The notes: generated from the sequence alone by a model not told the origin. 64,000 nt of DNA from Hippasteria phrygiana (GCA_037893225.1 JAZGUH010000282.1:1550001-1614000), one strand, 5' to 3'. Numbered from the stretch's first letter, positions 40,586-50,209 are shown. Made by a program: numbers and translations.

Positions 40586-41120
40586 GGTGTATTTTTGCGA
40601 TTTATCATCTTTGAAAAATAATTTCTTGTCTTTCTTGGGCAAAAGTCTTCTATTTTCTGTGTTTTTTTATTATTATTTCTTTTTATTTATTTATTTCCAT
40701 CACAATGCTCCAGGCATCTTGTATTTAATTTTCTGCCAAACAAAATTCACAGTAAAGTATGTGTACTGAAAGAACAGCTCAATTCTTTTGAGCCGAGAGG
40801 AATAAAGTGCTGGATCACAAATTGCACCTTTCTATTTTCATTTTTAATTATATTAACTTAGAATCTGACCCTGATGGGTTTTTGTTCATCCCCCCCACCC
40901 CCCATTAGCTCTTCTTGCATTTCATATTTTGTTCCTCGTTTCCATTCATGTGTTTACTTTCATTTCACAGGCTGGGGCATTGTTTGGGGTCCCTGTTACA
41001 TCATGCACTTATAAATTAAATCCCTGCATTTTGTTTGCTTCTTGTTATTGCATTGTTTGTTATAATTAACTTTTTGCTGTTTAATTTTCACAAAATAACG
41101 GGCACATATCCAAAGTATTG
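40586..41120. other. AT-rich spacer, no gene seen
   Basis: Mostly T-rich sequence with homopolymer runs and short low-complexity stretches, for example (C/A)-rich CCCCCCACCCCCC near 40,890. No coding, RNA or terminal-repeat signal is evident. It belongs to the THAP intron and may include the unrecognised end of the Ty3-type element. Confidence 0.5.
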
Positions 41121-41129
41121 AGAGGCCAT

Positions 41130-41616
41130 GGTGTCGTTTGAGAGGCCATGGTGTCTCATTAGAGGCTCCTGCGCCTCCTATTTCACCGCCTGGTCCTTCA
41201 CTTTTCTCCAGTTCACTTATGACTTCCACTGGCTTCGTTATCTCAACGATAGCCTCGACAGGTGGCGTTATGTCTCCTCTAATGCCAGTAGATTGTGCCT
41301 GTGGCATCCAAGATTGATTCTTCTTCATGATACTCCTTGGAGGCGTCCAGTCGCCTCCTGTAGCCTCCCGTCCTATGCCCTGCACCTGGGAAACGGAGGC
41401 AAGTCCAGAGTCCAAACCTGAATCCAGCGAAGTCCCCTGACCTATGCTCTTCCAAGCCTCCTCCAGTCGAGATATTCTACTCCTTAATTGCTCTATTGTA
41501 GCCTCCTGGCTTATGCTATCCTCCATTGAACGCTGGAGCTCATCCTCCCTTCCTTGGAGGTCCACTCGGAGACTGTCAACCTCCTCTTGAAGTTCCTTAG
41601 CAGTCTGGTCCGTCAT
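41130..41616 (-). CDS. Ty3-type gag, N-terminal fragment
   Basis: This starts at an ATG about 130 bp downstream of the primer-binding site in element orientation. Residues 1-55 (MTDQTAKELQEEVDSLRVDL onwards) are rich in Leu, Glu and Arg at heptad-like spacing and look like a coiled coil. A Gly/Pro/Ser-rich linker with ITPPVEAIVEITKPVEV follows. The frame stays open to 40,996, but below about 41,150 a 20-bp duplicated stretch (GAGAGGCCATGGTGTC twice) and then T-rich intron sequence take over, so gag is cut there. No capsid core or zinc knuckle remains. The role as gag is inferred from position after LTR and PBS. Confidence 0.6.
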
Positions 41617-41744
41617 TATTAGTTTATGTCTACTGTCTTAAATAAATTGTGTTTTATCTATTTGAGGCGTCCTATTTATTAATGAATAATGGTCCTCGCC
41701 TCCTAGGGATGAGGACGTGGGCAAGTGGTAGCTAGGCGTAATAT

Positions 41745-41760
41745 CCCACTTCTGACACCA
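41745..41760 (-). other. Primer-binding site, tRNA-Leu type
   Basis: On the minus strand it reads TGGTGTCAGAAGTGGG, starting three bases after the CA end of the LTR. It is complementary to the 3' end of a typical animal tRNA-Leu (CCCACTTCTGACA plus CCA). This fixes the LTR end and the direction of the element. Confidence 0.82.
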
Positions 41761-41762
41761 TT

Positions 41763-42247
41763 TGTGGCGGGAACTATTCCGTTACCCGATCCGCAGTCCC
41801 TTCTCCACCGAACAACCCTCTGGCTAGGGATCAGTACCCCAGCAGCCGGGAATGCAGGCCCGTTTGGATGAAAATATACCGCCCATACGCGTAGCGGCAC
41901 TCACCCACGACTCTCAACCTCTAAGATGGACAAGGACAGACCATTAACAACACCAAGAGTCAATGACCTCAATTACTGATTGATTTATTAACACAGAACA
42001 TGTCATGCGATGGACCCCCGTTGAATTACAATTTAGCCTCTTATAATTAACCACTGGTCTCCGAGCCTCTCAATTAATTGTTCTACATTGGTAACCTCTC
42101 GCACTAAGCGCTACGTCAAGGCAGTGCTGGGCAGCATGGCGAAGCCTGGCTGGGGAGTAGCCTCTGAGTCCCGTGAAACCGTACGCCTCTAGCGTTATAG
42201 CGCGTAATCCGTCTCCACTATCCGTCCTCGACCGTCCGGAGTCTCCT
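41763..42247 (-). repeat. LTR, 3' portion (second copy)
   Basis: On the minus strand this runs from the shared 153-bp block (42,247-42,095) to the LTR end CCGCCACA at 41,763, next to the primer site. The U3 part with the promoter is missing, because pol sequence joins directly at 42,247/42,248. The join lies at GAGTCTCCT, a string present in both the LTR and the flank, which points to a microhomology deletion. Confidence 0.8.
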
Positions 42248-44002
42248 ATAGTAGGAGGCTAGCCCAAGAAAACTCCTCACTCCTCGGACGTCTGTCGGCG
42301 TTGGCCAAGATCGTATCGCCTCGAGCTTGTCTGGGTCGGTAGATACTCCCTCTGGGGACACCACATGCCCCAGATACTTAACCTGCTCTCGGAAGAGGTG
42401 GCATTTCCCTGGTTTCAATTTTAGTCCAGCCTCATGAAACCTCTGTAGTACCTCCATCAAACGGTTGATTTTCTCCATGATGGTTCGTCCGTACACTATA
42501 ACATCGTCTAAATATACGAGCAATGTTTCCCACTGGAGGCCACGCACTATTCTCTCCATGAGCCTCTCGAATGTGGCAGGGGCATTGCACAGACCGAAGG
42601 GCATAACCCTCCAGCTGTACAATCCCCCGCGCACAACAAAGGCAGACTTTTTCTGCGCCTCTTCATCGAGTTCTACTTGCCAATAGCCGGAGGCAAGATC
42701 TAGGGTTGAAAACCATCTTGCCCCCGCTAGTGCGTCAAGTGTGTCATCAATTCGTGGGACGGGGTAAGCGTCCTTGATTGTCCTTTCATTGAGCCCTCTG
42801 TAATCCACACAAAACCGCTGGGTTCCGTCCTTTTTCCGAACAAGAACTACATTGGACGCCCAGGGGCTGTCGGATGGCTCTATAATTCCTCTTTTTAACA
42901 AGTCATCCACTTGCTTGTCGATCTCCTTTTGATTACACGGGGGTTGTCGCCTCGGTCTCTCCCTCACAGGCCTAGCACTTCCGGTGTCGATGGTGTGTTT
43001 CACCAAGCCAGTTCTCCCTATGTCGTGGTCTCCTTCGGAAAATACATCTGAGAACTCTGACAGTAACCCTGCAACGGTGTAATGATAGCACGTATCCAGC
43101 CCCTCAACACTGCGCTTCCAGAGGTCCTGAAGGTGTCCGGGGACATGAACGTCTTTCGTTCCCTTTTCCATAGCCACCAGTTGCGCCTCATCTATATCTT
43201 CTTCATCCACTGGTGTGAGGCAGCCGGCGGTGACCCCACAGCGCAGAATGCACTTCTGCCTTCCTGGGTTTAATACCCGCACCGGTAGTGTACCTCCATC
43301 CATATTCACCAGTGACCTCGCAAGTATAAGGCCCTTATCCGCGACCACTCCGCCTCCTTCGACTGGTTCTATTACACCAACATGACACGAATCAATTGAT
43401 TTATCCATCCTCCCTGGTATAATGGTTTCATGTCCCGGCGGTATGACAGTAGTTCTGGCTACCACAATCCTTGCGCATAACGCTGTGCCCCATCGGCTTG
43501 TACACTTGATGTGTTCTCCATGCAACATAAGCTCCAAGGTCTTAAAGTCTAATATTCCCCCCGTTGGTATGAGGAAGTCCATTCCAAGAATTCCTTGTGC
43601 TTTAACCTTTGCAAAAACCGCACGTACTGGAAAAATGGTTCTTCCGACCTGTACCTCAATTTGCGCTACGCCCAAAGTTTCTATTGGTGTCCCATCCGCC
43701 TGAGCCACTTTTAAACCATCTATCTCCAATCTCGGCCGCCTTTCAGCCGGAATTCTGTAATAAACTTCGGCTGAAATAATTGTATCAGTGGTTCCGGTAT
43801 CCACAAGGAGCGGAATGTCAAGGGAACGAATCTTTCCCATCACGTAAAGTCCTTTCTTAGGAGAAATTGTCGGTACCAGTATCTTCCATTCCGATTCAGG
43901 TAAATTATTAACTGAAGTTGGTTTTAGATGGACGGTTGACCCTGCTGTGATTCCAGCCCCTCCTCGGGTCGTAGGACAGGCTGATGGCAGTTTCCCTGAT
44001 AG
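42248..44002 (-). pseudogene. Ty3-type pol fragment: protease and reverse transcriptase
   Basis: The frame is open on the minus strand from the LTR junction at about 44,002. Its first ATG is at 43,843, but conserved coding sequence starts upstream (for example LPESEWKILVP), so the ATG is not the polyprotein start. Numbering from that Met: aspartic protease with LLVDTGTTDTII (Asp15-Thr-Gly); RT fingers with SPWASNVVLVRKKDG and FCVDYRGLNERT; motif A in FSTLDLASGYWQ; MPFGLCNAPATFERLM; catalytic YLDD (444-447); LKPGKCHLF; and thumb SFLGLASYYRR. Immediately after this the frame runs into LTR DNA and stops at 42,218. RNase H and integrase are missing. The style is classic Ty3. The preserved part has no internal stop. 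Confidence 0.9.
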
Positions 44003-44476
44003 CCTCTCGCACTAAGCGCTACGGCAAGGCAGTGCTGGGCAGCATGGCGAAGCCTGGCTGGGGAGTAGCCTCTGAGTCCCGTGAAACCGTACGCCTCTAG
44101 CGTTATAGCGCGTAATCCGCCTCCACTATCCGTCCTCGACCGTCCCGAGTCTCCTCCCTCGATGCGGCGGGTATGTGAGCGCGCACTCTCGGCTCCGTCC
44201 GTTACCATCGGCAGATAGCTGTACGTCGCTCCGCCTCCAGTAGCCTCCGCGGACTTCGTAACCCCAACCCAGCCCGACTTCACCGTACCAGCTAGTGCCT
44301 ACGCCAGCTAGTGCCTACCGTCTTTCCCTGTAGATGATTGTGCTTTGTGCTTGGCGAGTGAGCAAGTCAGTCCAGCCAGAGAGAGCATATGGCAACTGCC
44401 CCGCGGCCTTATATAGGGGCCCGCAGCTGCTAGCGCGCCCTCTTTGACTACGCCCGTTATAGCAATTTGCGCCACA
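44003..44476 (-). repeat. LTR, 5' portion (first copy)
   Basis: On the minus strand it begins TGTGGCGC at 44,476 and ends at 44,003, where pol sequence joins. It holds a TATA box and, at about 44,289-44,320, a 16-bp tandem duplication (CCAGCTAGTGCCTACG). The last 153 bp match 42,095-42,247. The 3' part of the LTR and all of the leader and gag are deleted between this copy and pol. Confidence 0.8.
44407..44419 (-). promoter_or_regulatory. LTR TATA box
   Basis: CCCCTATATAAGG on the minus strand, about 60 bp inside the LTR start, in the expected U3 position for a Pol II promoter. Confidence 0.6.
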
Positions 44477-44512
44477 GTATTCTCAACTTTTTTGCAAGTT
44501 TATCATGCATGT

Positions 44513-44600
44513 CAGCGTTCTCCACGGGCCAAACTTTTTAACAGGGCAGCCTCCTACATGTTCACCACTGGAGGGCACTCTCAATAGTGCGTTTGCACGT
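44513..44600 (+). mobile_element. Fragment of the CAGTGTTCTCCAC miniature element
   Basis: It starts CAGCGTTCTCCACGGGCCAA, which matches the inverted right end of the element at 45,788-46,322 (CAGTGTTCTCCACGGGCCAA). The following GGGCAGCCTCCT resembles that element's left subterminal part. Only one end is present. Confidence 0.5.
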
Positions 44601-45114
44601 TACCGCATGATAGTTCTGTTACTATTGTTCCCTTTTTGCATTTGTTCGTGTTTTCAGGTCTGCTTTGTGCCACAAGAACATGACAGTGTTTGATTCCTGA
44701 GTTACTGGTACATTAATGGGTTGGTATTTGTCTATGTTAATTCTTTCTGTTAGCGTTTGAAATATTCCCAACCACAATTTTACCATAAAACCTTGGAAAT
44801 GTATACCACAAAATGATTGATTCATTGCATTCATCATAAAATATACATTGTAATGAAAAGTTCTGTAAAGCGACTAAAGTCTTGTCATATAATTTTATTG
44901 GTGATTTGGAGAGTATGATTGACATGCATGTGTTATACTCCCTGGGCTCTGGAATAAAGCACAGCTGTTGCAATGTGCAGCTTTATTCCGCGGTGTGTAT
45001 GACATCATGGCTGGGGAGATAACACAAAGCTGCCAAATAATTAAGGGAATTTTTAAGTATTTATTTCGCCCACTCGAACAAAGATACTGACAATTTGGGA
45101 GACCGCCAACATAG
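44601..45114. other. Intron spacer with a small hairpin
   Basis: No gene is seen. GGAATAAAGC...GCTTTATTCC (about 44,951-44,989) forms a 10-bp stem with a ~20-nt loop. The rest is AT-rich and lies between the Ty3-type LTR and the tRNA-like gene, inside the THAP intron. Confidence 0.4.
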
Positions 45115-45187
45115 GGCAAGATAGCTCAGTTGGTAGAGCGCCGGTACGGTAACCCGGAGGTCGCAGGTTCGAATCCCGCTCGTGCCA
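45115..45187 (+). tRNA. tRNA-like gene, probably a tRNA pseudogene or SINE head
   Basis: The 73-nt cloverleaf has an acceptor stem (GGCAAGA with TCGTGCC, one mismatch), a D-arm with A box (TAGCTCAGTTGG), a T-arm with a perfect B box (GGTTCGAATCC) and discriminator A. The anticodon stem is CCGGT/CCCGG with one T-C mismatch. The loop ACGGTAA gives anticodon GGT (Thr) but has C at position 33, where T is nearly universal. GGT is also unusual for a eukaryotic tRNA-Thr. These faults argue for a pseudogene. No SINE body is recognised downstream; the THAP exon begins 38 bp later. Confidence 0.6.
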
Positions 45188-45224
45188 GTTTCTTTGTTCA
45201 CTTTGAAAATGTATTACTATTTAG

Positions 45225-45730
45225 AAATCTACAAGCCGTAAACCACCCGCACGAAGAGGAACTTCAGACAAGAGTCATGAGACAGTTCAGACACGTTCTC
45301 CTCATGCAGTTGAGCCACCAGCACCTCAGCAGCTCCATATTATGTCGGTGTTTGTGATCACAGTTATGCTGTGTTAGAGTCTCCTAGGAAACTTAAGCGT
45401 AAGTTAGACAAAGCAGTAGATGAACTGGAAACCTGTAAGAAGAAGTTGAAAGTTGAGCAACAAAAAACGTGACGTCTAAAAAAAAAGGTTTCAAACTTAA
45501 ACACAGTGATAGATTCTTTGCGTAATCAAAACCTTATATCAACCAACTGTGCTGAGATGTTGGAGTCAACCTTCAGTGGAGTCCCCAAGGAAGTCTTGCA
45601 AAGGATTGTTGAACATTCAAACACTAAACACAGTAATGCATACCCAGAAGACCTCCGTTCATTTGCCATGACTCTGCAGTTCTACTCGGCAAAGGCTTAC
45701 GAGTATGTGAACAATCTGGTTAAAATTTAA
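45225..45730 (+). pseudogene. THAP9-like gene, coiled-coil/transposase N-terminal exon
   Basis: An acceptor TTACTATTTAG precedes the exon. The first frame opens KSTSRKPPARRGTSDKSHET, a polar linker, in the phase (0) left by the donor at 40,393/40,394. Near 45,330-45,345 the frame is lost; coding resumes one frame over with a coiled coil beginning SPRKLKRKLDKAVDELE. An in-frame TGA lies at 45,470-45,472, where a CGA (Arg) codon is likely ancestral. After it, ISTNCAEMLESTFSGVPKEV and YPEDLRSFAMTLQFYSAKAY are the hallmark block of THAP9/P-type transposase proteins before the catalytic domain. The frame ends in TAA at 45,730, possibly past a lost donor. No catalytic exons are seen in this window. 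Confidence 0.8.
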
Positions 45731-45787
45731 TTGTTTATTCAAAGCAAATTGTACAGATGTTGTTAAACCGACATGGATTGACCCAGT

Positions 45788-46322
45788 CAGTGTTCTCCAC
45801 AGCCATTTTTAGTAGGGTGGCCTGCCCTTTTAAAATTTCATGCTGGCCCTTTCAACAAATGTTGCTTTTCAATCACGGTTTTGCAACAAATTAACATTAA
45901 CCCTAGTCTTGGTTCAAGACCTTCGCATTGCTTTTAGCCGAAATGGATTAATTCATAATACAGAGGGCGCTGTGGTTGGTTGGTTGGTGTGTTTTTTTCC
46001 GAAATGGATTAATTCAGAATACAGAGGGCGCTGTGGTAGGTTTGTTTCTTCCTGCGATAGCGGTTGTGGATGTTTAGCGGGTTGTGGAGATAGCGCCCTC
46101 TATCTAACAGCGTGAGTGATCAGCGGGTGACGTCGCGTTTGCGTGATCGCGGAATAAACAACAGGAAGGTCTTGGAACCAAGACTACATTAACCCTTGCT
46201 TTGTTAACAAAATTTGTGGTGTACAAATCTACGTTCATATCGCACAAATATCCAGTAACATGCAAACACTCACAGTTGTATAGTAAGCCGTATAGGGTGA
46301 ATTTGGCCCGTGGAGAACACTG
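45788..46322. mobile_element. Miniature element with CAGTGTTCTCCAC terminal repeats
   Basis: The ends are CAGTGTTCTCCAC (45,788) and GTGGAGAACACTG (46,310-46,322), a perfect 13-bp inverted repeat. CAGTG ends resemble hAT-type elements, but the 8 bp on either side do not match, so no target duplication is shown. The element carries a nested insertion (45,904-46,186); without it and one target copy it is about 243 bp. No coding capacity. Confidence 0.6.
45904..46186. mobile_element. Nested 283-bp element with palindromic ends and 9-bp target duplication
   Basis: The ends are TAGTCTTGGTTC... and ...GAACCAAGACTA, an inverted repeat of about 21 bp with one gap. The right end contains the self-complementary GTCTTGGAACCAAGAC. 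CATTAACCC flanks both sides (45,895-45,903 and 46,187-46,195), a perfect 9-bp target duplication. Inside, the motif CCGAAATGGATTAATTCA followed by AATACAGAGGGCGCTGTGGT occurs twice about 61 bp apart. A 9-bp duplication is typical of Mutator-like elements and seen in some Merlin elements. No transposase is present. Confidence 0.75.
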
Positions 46323-46960
46323 CCAGGTTTTAAATGTTAAAGGGCCATGAAATGTATCTTTGCATATTATGAAAAATTAGTATTCTAAAATGACATCGCA
46401 AATTTTGATTTTGGTTTCGAATTCATAGAAAATTGTTCTTTTTGTTGCTGAAATTTCCCTGCTGTATGTTGCTATATGCATGAGGGCATTCTTTATGTCA
46501 CTGTGGGAACCAAACTGTAAAAGGCTGAGATATATAAAGATTTCAATTGGAATTGTGGAGAACTGCTAAATTGCTGTTCTACAGTGATGTGGTAACTGTG
46601 CTTATGTGCTTTAAATAATTATCTGATGTCTGCATTGACTTATAAAAACTAAATACATGTGACCTCACGTTTCAACCTTAGCAAGGTAATCTGAGGAAGA
46701 CCTTATAAGGTCCTATTTTGTCATTTGTTTTTTGTAGACACCAGTGTGTAGAATACATAATAAGCGTGTTATTACTGTGACAGCAGTTACTACATGTTTC
46801 TGTAGTGTATCAATGCAAAATAAAAGCAAGCAAAATTTAATCCATTGTGTGATTTATATTTCATTATTTAGTATATTTATATGATTGGTATTGATTAATT
46901 TAAAGTTTCTGAAGTTCTTATAGTTCAAGCTCAGACAGAATTCATTTTCATGTCCACCAG
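46323..46960. other. AT-rich spacer, nothing recognised
   Basis: AT-rich DNA with no coding potential of note, no RNA gene and no clear terminal repeats. Short minus-strand open frames here have no recognisable motif. Confidence 0.5.
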
Positions 46961-47048
46961 CTCGGCAAGAATTTTTTTGGGATCCCTTCCAAAGAAAATA
47001 ACTCCTTAAGATGTTTGGGTTGATTCCATATCCAGAAACTAACTTAAG

Positions 47049-47303
47049 ATTTTCCGGAAGGAATTCCACATCTGGACAATAATTAAGACCCCATGCACAA
47101 ACTCTATGCGACAAGTTTTTCCTGAGAACACACTTGGAAATTTTCTCTCCTAATTTTGTTTTTAATCTTGCACTTTTAGTGTCTCCATGTGGAATTATAC
47201 CCAAATTTTCAAGAATTTTCTAAACAACTTGTTTTTTGCCTTTTCCCATATGGTTTGTGCATGGGGGTTATGTCCAGATGTGGAATTCTTTCCCCAAAAA
47301 TCT
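47049..47303. repeat. Imperfect inverted repeat (foldback relic)
   Basis: The arm at 47,049-47,108 (with GAATTCCACATCTGGACA and CCCCATGCACAAAC) is matched in reverse complement at 47,245-47,303 (GTTTGTGCATGGGGG and TGTCCAGATGTGGAATTC). The ~140-bp middle contains a weaker match to the same pattern (CATGTGGAATTATACCC). The two minus-strand open frames covering this area are probably by-products. It is likely an old foldback or miniature element; ends are not defined. Confidence 0.5.
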
Positions 47304-47559
47304 TTTTTGAAAGAAGTGAATTTAGAAGTTAGAAATGTTGAACATTTTTCTTGAAAATACTTGTCCGACATATCCCATAGACTTCGCACTGCAATGCAGC
47401 GTTTCACTGTGTTGATAGACGACCCATATCTTTTCCTGAAAATAGGCCTATTTAGCATTTAAACCTGGCGTATTATAACTCTTACTGGTTATATAATGTT
47501 TAACTTTATTTTCCTGATCAAACTGAATTGTTTCTGTGAACTTTGTTTCCCTGACCTCT

Positions 47560-47700
47560 ATTCGCTTCTTGTTCTCGGTCGCGCGCTACCGACGTACGTA
47601 TGCCTGGCAATGTTTTTAATATCCCAATATGGCCGCGGAGTCACTTCCGGTTGCTTTACACGCAGAACCGCGCGACCTATCCAGTTAGTGTAGAGATCAG
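47560..47700. promoter_or_regulatory. CpG-rich patch with ETS-like site, possible promoter
   Basis: A locally GC- and CpG-rich stretch (CGGTCGCGCGCTACCGACG, GGCCGCGGAGTCACTTCCGG) in AT-rich surroundings. CACTTCCGG is an ETS-type core. No adjacent first exon is recognised, so this is a weak call; it could equally be part of an old repeat. Confidence 0.2.
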
Positions 47701-47877
47701 TGGCTAAACATGCATCATTCATATCACGTGACTGGTCTGACCTCCATGGTTAAGTTTGACCGATTGCCCCAATTATGCAAAATGCGCCTGCGGTCGACGC
47801 GACGTGTAATATAATACCGTTTGGAAATACTACTGTGGATGTACTACTGTGTACAAACAAAAGCCACTTGTAGGCCT

Positions 47878-47930
47878 ACATACAATGTACATGTACATGT
47901 ATTTATGTACAATGTACATCCACATTTGAA
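47878..47930. repeat. GTACAT-type microsatellite
   Basis: Overlapping palindromic TGTACATGTACATGTA and two ACAATGTACAT units. Simple-sequence DNA. Confidence 0.6.
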
Positions 47931-48323
47931 CACTGTGGATTGTATTGTATAGTGTACGTATACGTACTTGAACTTCAAGTTTGAATAACTTGGGAGTTTC
48001 TGATCTTTCTTGCTACGTCCCAGAATGAGATAATGATAATTTACCTGCAGGTGTGCACTTTAATCTGGGATGTTAATTAGCCAATGTGAATGAATAAATG
48101 CAGAATAGTCAAATTTTTAAATTATTTTTTTATCAAAGATTGATTTTTGCCAGTCTTGTTTAATTACATGTACAAACATGTGGTGCCTTTTTTTGCAGCC
48201 AGCCATGGCCAGGCCCAGTTTTGTATTGGATATTTCAGTCCAGTTAGTTGCATGCACAATTTACAGGACGGTCTTTTATGGCATGTCAAACGTTGCAATA
48301 TTCGATAATCTACGTATTTTTAT

Positions 48324-48655
48324 GCGATGTTAAAATATATATGTGCGATGTTTGTCATTATAATGTGCGATGTTCAAATTTATATGTGCGATGTTCAAAT
48401 ATATATGCGATGTTTTGTCATATATGTGCGATGTTTGTCATTATATATGCGATGTTCAAATGTATGTGTGCGATGTTTGTTATTATATGTACGATGTTCA
48501 AATATATATGCGATGTTTGTCATATATGTGAAATGTTCAAATTTTTATGTGCGATGTTCAAATTATATGTGCGATGTTCAAATTTATATGTGCAATGTTT
48601 GTCATATATGTTCGATGTTCAAATAATATGTGCGATGTTTTTCAATTTATATTCG
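48324..48655 (+). repeat. AT-rich ~20-bp minisatellite, left arm
   Basis: Roughly 16 units sharing GCGATGTT, alternating between a CAAATxTATATGT type and a TGTCATTATATGT type. It is the inverted counterpart of the tract at 49,055-49,385. Confidence 0.8.
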
Positions 48656-49054
48656 AAAACGGAATTGTGGGATATAGTATGGTTTCCAGACCGAAATAGT
48701 ATGAATATTCCTAATAAGTTACATCAGGGACCAGACTACTTTGGACTAGGTAGTTGGAGTTAAGTATAATATGTTCAGCTTTACTCATACCTATTTGTGA
48801 AATTTCATGCAAAAATTGGTATGTAATTTTTTGACATTTCTCGAAAATTCGTTGCCCTGAATCCAGCGATTTTATTAAGAAAAACTCCTTTTGTCGAATG
48901 GATTCTAGTTTTCAATATGCGGCTGAATCGCGAACTAGCTTCAGCCAGGTCAGTGCAACAGATAGACCGTCCTAAGTAGTCCCTGATGTAACTTATTAGG
49001 AATATTCATACTATTTCGGTCTGGAAACCATACTATATCCCACAATTCCGTTTT

Positions 49055-49385
49055 CGAATATAAATTGAAAAACATCGCACATATTATTTGAACATCAAAC
49101 ATATATGACAAACATCGCACATATAAATTTGAACATCGCACATATACATTTGAACATTGCACATATATGACAAACATCGCATATATATTTGAACATCGTA
49201 CATATGACAAAACATCGCATATATATTTGAACATCGCACATATATTAATTGGAACATCGCACATATAAATTGGAACATCGCACATATAAATTGGAACATC
49301 GCACATATAATGACAAACATCGAACATATATATTTGAACATCGCACATAATGACAAACATCGCACATATATATTTGAACATCGCA
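49055..49385 (-). repeat. AT-rich ~20-bp minisatellite, right arm
   Basis: The same two unit types in inverted orientation (AACATCGCACATATA). Three near-identical AATTGGAACATCGCACATAT units around 49,237-49,300 are peculiar to this arm, so the arms have evolved separately since duplication. Confidence 0.8.
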
Positions 49386-49431
49386 CAAAAATACGTAGAT
49401 TATCGAATATTGCAACGTTTGACATGCCATA

Positions 49432-50205
49432 GTCTTTGGTCAACTTTTGACTGAAAAACGTTTTTACTCACTTTGTCTTCAAGGTGGAGCTTAAATTCAT
49501 CATTGTCTTATTTATTTATATTTCTCCCAATAAAAAATTCCTCCACTAAATACATTACATTCCTACATGTGTATAGTAATCAATATATACTAATATTTGA
49601 AAAAGTGAACATGAAGAAGAGAAGTCTGAAATAGCAAGCCCAGCAAACCACTTACATGCAGTGGATTTAAAATCAAAGTAGATGGTTAACTTCACTCATT
49701 TATTTTAATTCTTGAGGTAAACATAATTTTTCACTGGATAAAATGTATTTCTGTAAAGATTTTAAACCATTATTGTAAAGTTACGTTTATGTTAACATAT
49801 ACTTTACCATTGAAGGTTAGAACTGCCACAGAGTTCATCAGAAATATGAAACACACCATTTGTTACATCTCTTTTTTCATGTATTTTCAATTTCCATCCT
49901 GAAAAATTTAATTGGCAGATGTACCGGTCATTATACTACTCAGTGTAAAAAAAATCAACATTACATGTACATGTGGCATTTAAAAAAATGTATAATACAT
50001 TTATTTATACAAACTGGCTGGGACGTCCTCCATTCTGAAGTCTTTTTTTAGTTTATCACCTCACATGTTTATACACTAGTGTTCTAGCTCATACAGTGTA
50101 CATGCACAATATATAATGTACATGTCATGGGGTAATACCTTCTCATAAAATGTTACCTTCACTCAAGCGCGCCTCCATGATTTGACTATGACATGTGTGG
50201 AGACC
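49432..50205. other. AT-rich spacer, nothing recognised
   Basis: AT-rich sequence with homopolymer runs and ACATGTACATG simple motifs. No gene, RNA or element ends found. Confidence 0.5.
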
Positions 50206-50209
50206 GGGA

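Larger units (their letters stand above)
41130..44476 (-). mobile_element. Rearranged Ty3-type LTR retrotransposon
   Basis: Read on the minus strand, the order is: LTR 5' part (44,476 to 44,003), pol fragment (44,002 to 42,248), LTR 3' part (42,247 to 41,763), tRNA-Leu primer site, leader, and gag start (41,616 to about 41,130). The two LTR parts share 153 bp (44,003-44,155 and 42,095-42,247) with about three mismatches. Laid end to end they define one LTR of about 806 bp, with matching TGTGGCG and CGCCACA ends. A pol-LTR-PBS-gag order is not that of one intact element. It suggests the remains of two tandem elements sharing an LTR, with deletions on both sides. Confidence 0.8.
48277..49431. 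mobile_element. Large foldback element with 455-bp arms made of a ~20-bp minisatellite
   Basis: The left arm 48,277-48,731 and right arm 48,979-49,431 are inverted copies around a 247-bp loop. Each arm has three parts. The outer ~50 bp begins TATGGCATGTCAAACG. A ~330-bp minisatellite follows, with units around TGCGATGTTCAAATATATATG or GCGATGTTTGTCATTATATG. The inner part of ~85 bp contains GGAATTGTGGGATATAG and ends ACATCAGGGAC. Unit order and number differ slightly between arms. The motif AGGACGGTCT lies just outside the left arm (48,265-48,274) and inverted at the loop edge (48,964-48,973). No clear target duplication. Open frames rich in CDVQIYMC-like peptides are translations of the repeat. 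Confidence 0.8.

Noticed and set aside
43924..44283. Minus-strand 119-codon frame across the LTR/pol junction
   Set aside because: It reads LTR DNA and then pol out of frame; the real pol frame is different and is open from the junction.
45788..46322. hAT-type 8-bp target duplication for the outer element
   Set aside because: The flanking 8-mers GACCCAGT and CCAGGTTT do not match.
46854..47458. Two minus-strand frames of 116 and 87 codons as a gene
   Set aside because: They lie on the two arms and middle of an inverted repeat, share related peptides for that reason, and match no family I know.
48248..49443. Open frames rich in CDVQIYMC and VRCSNIY peptides
   Set aside because: They are translations of the AT-rich 20-bp minisatellite and occur in several frames of both arms.
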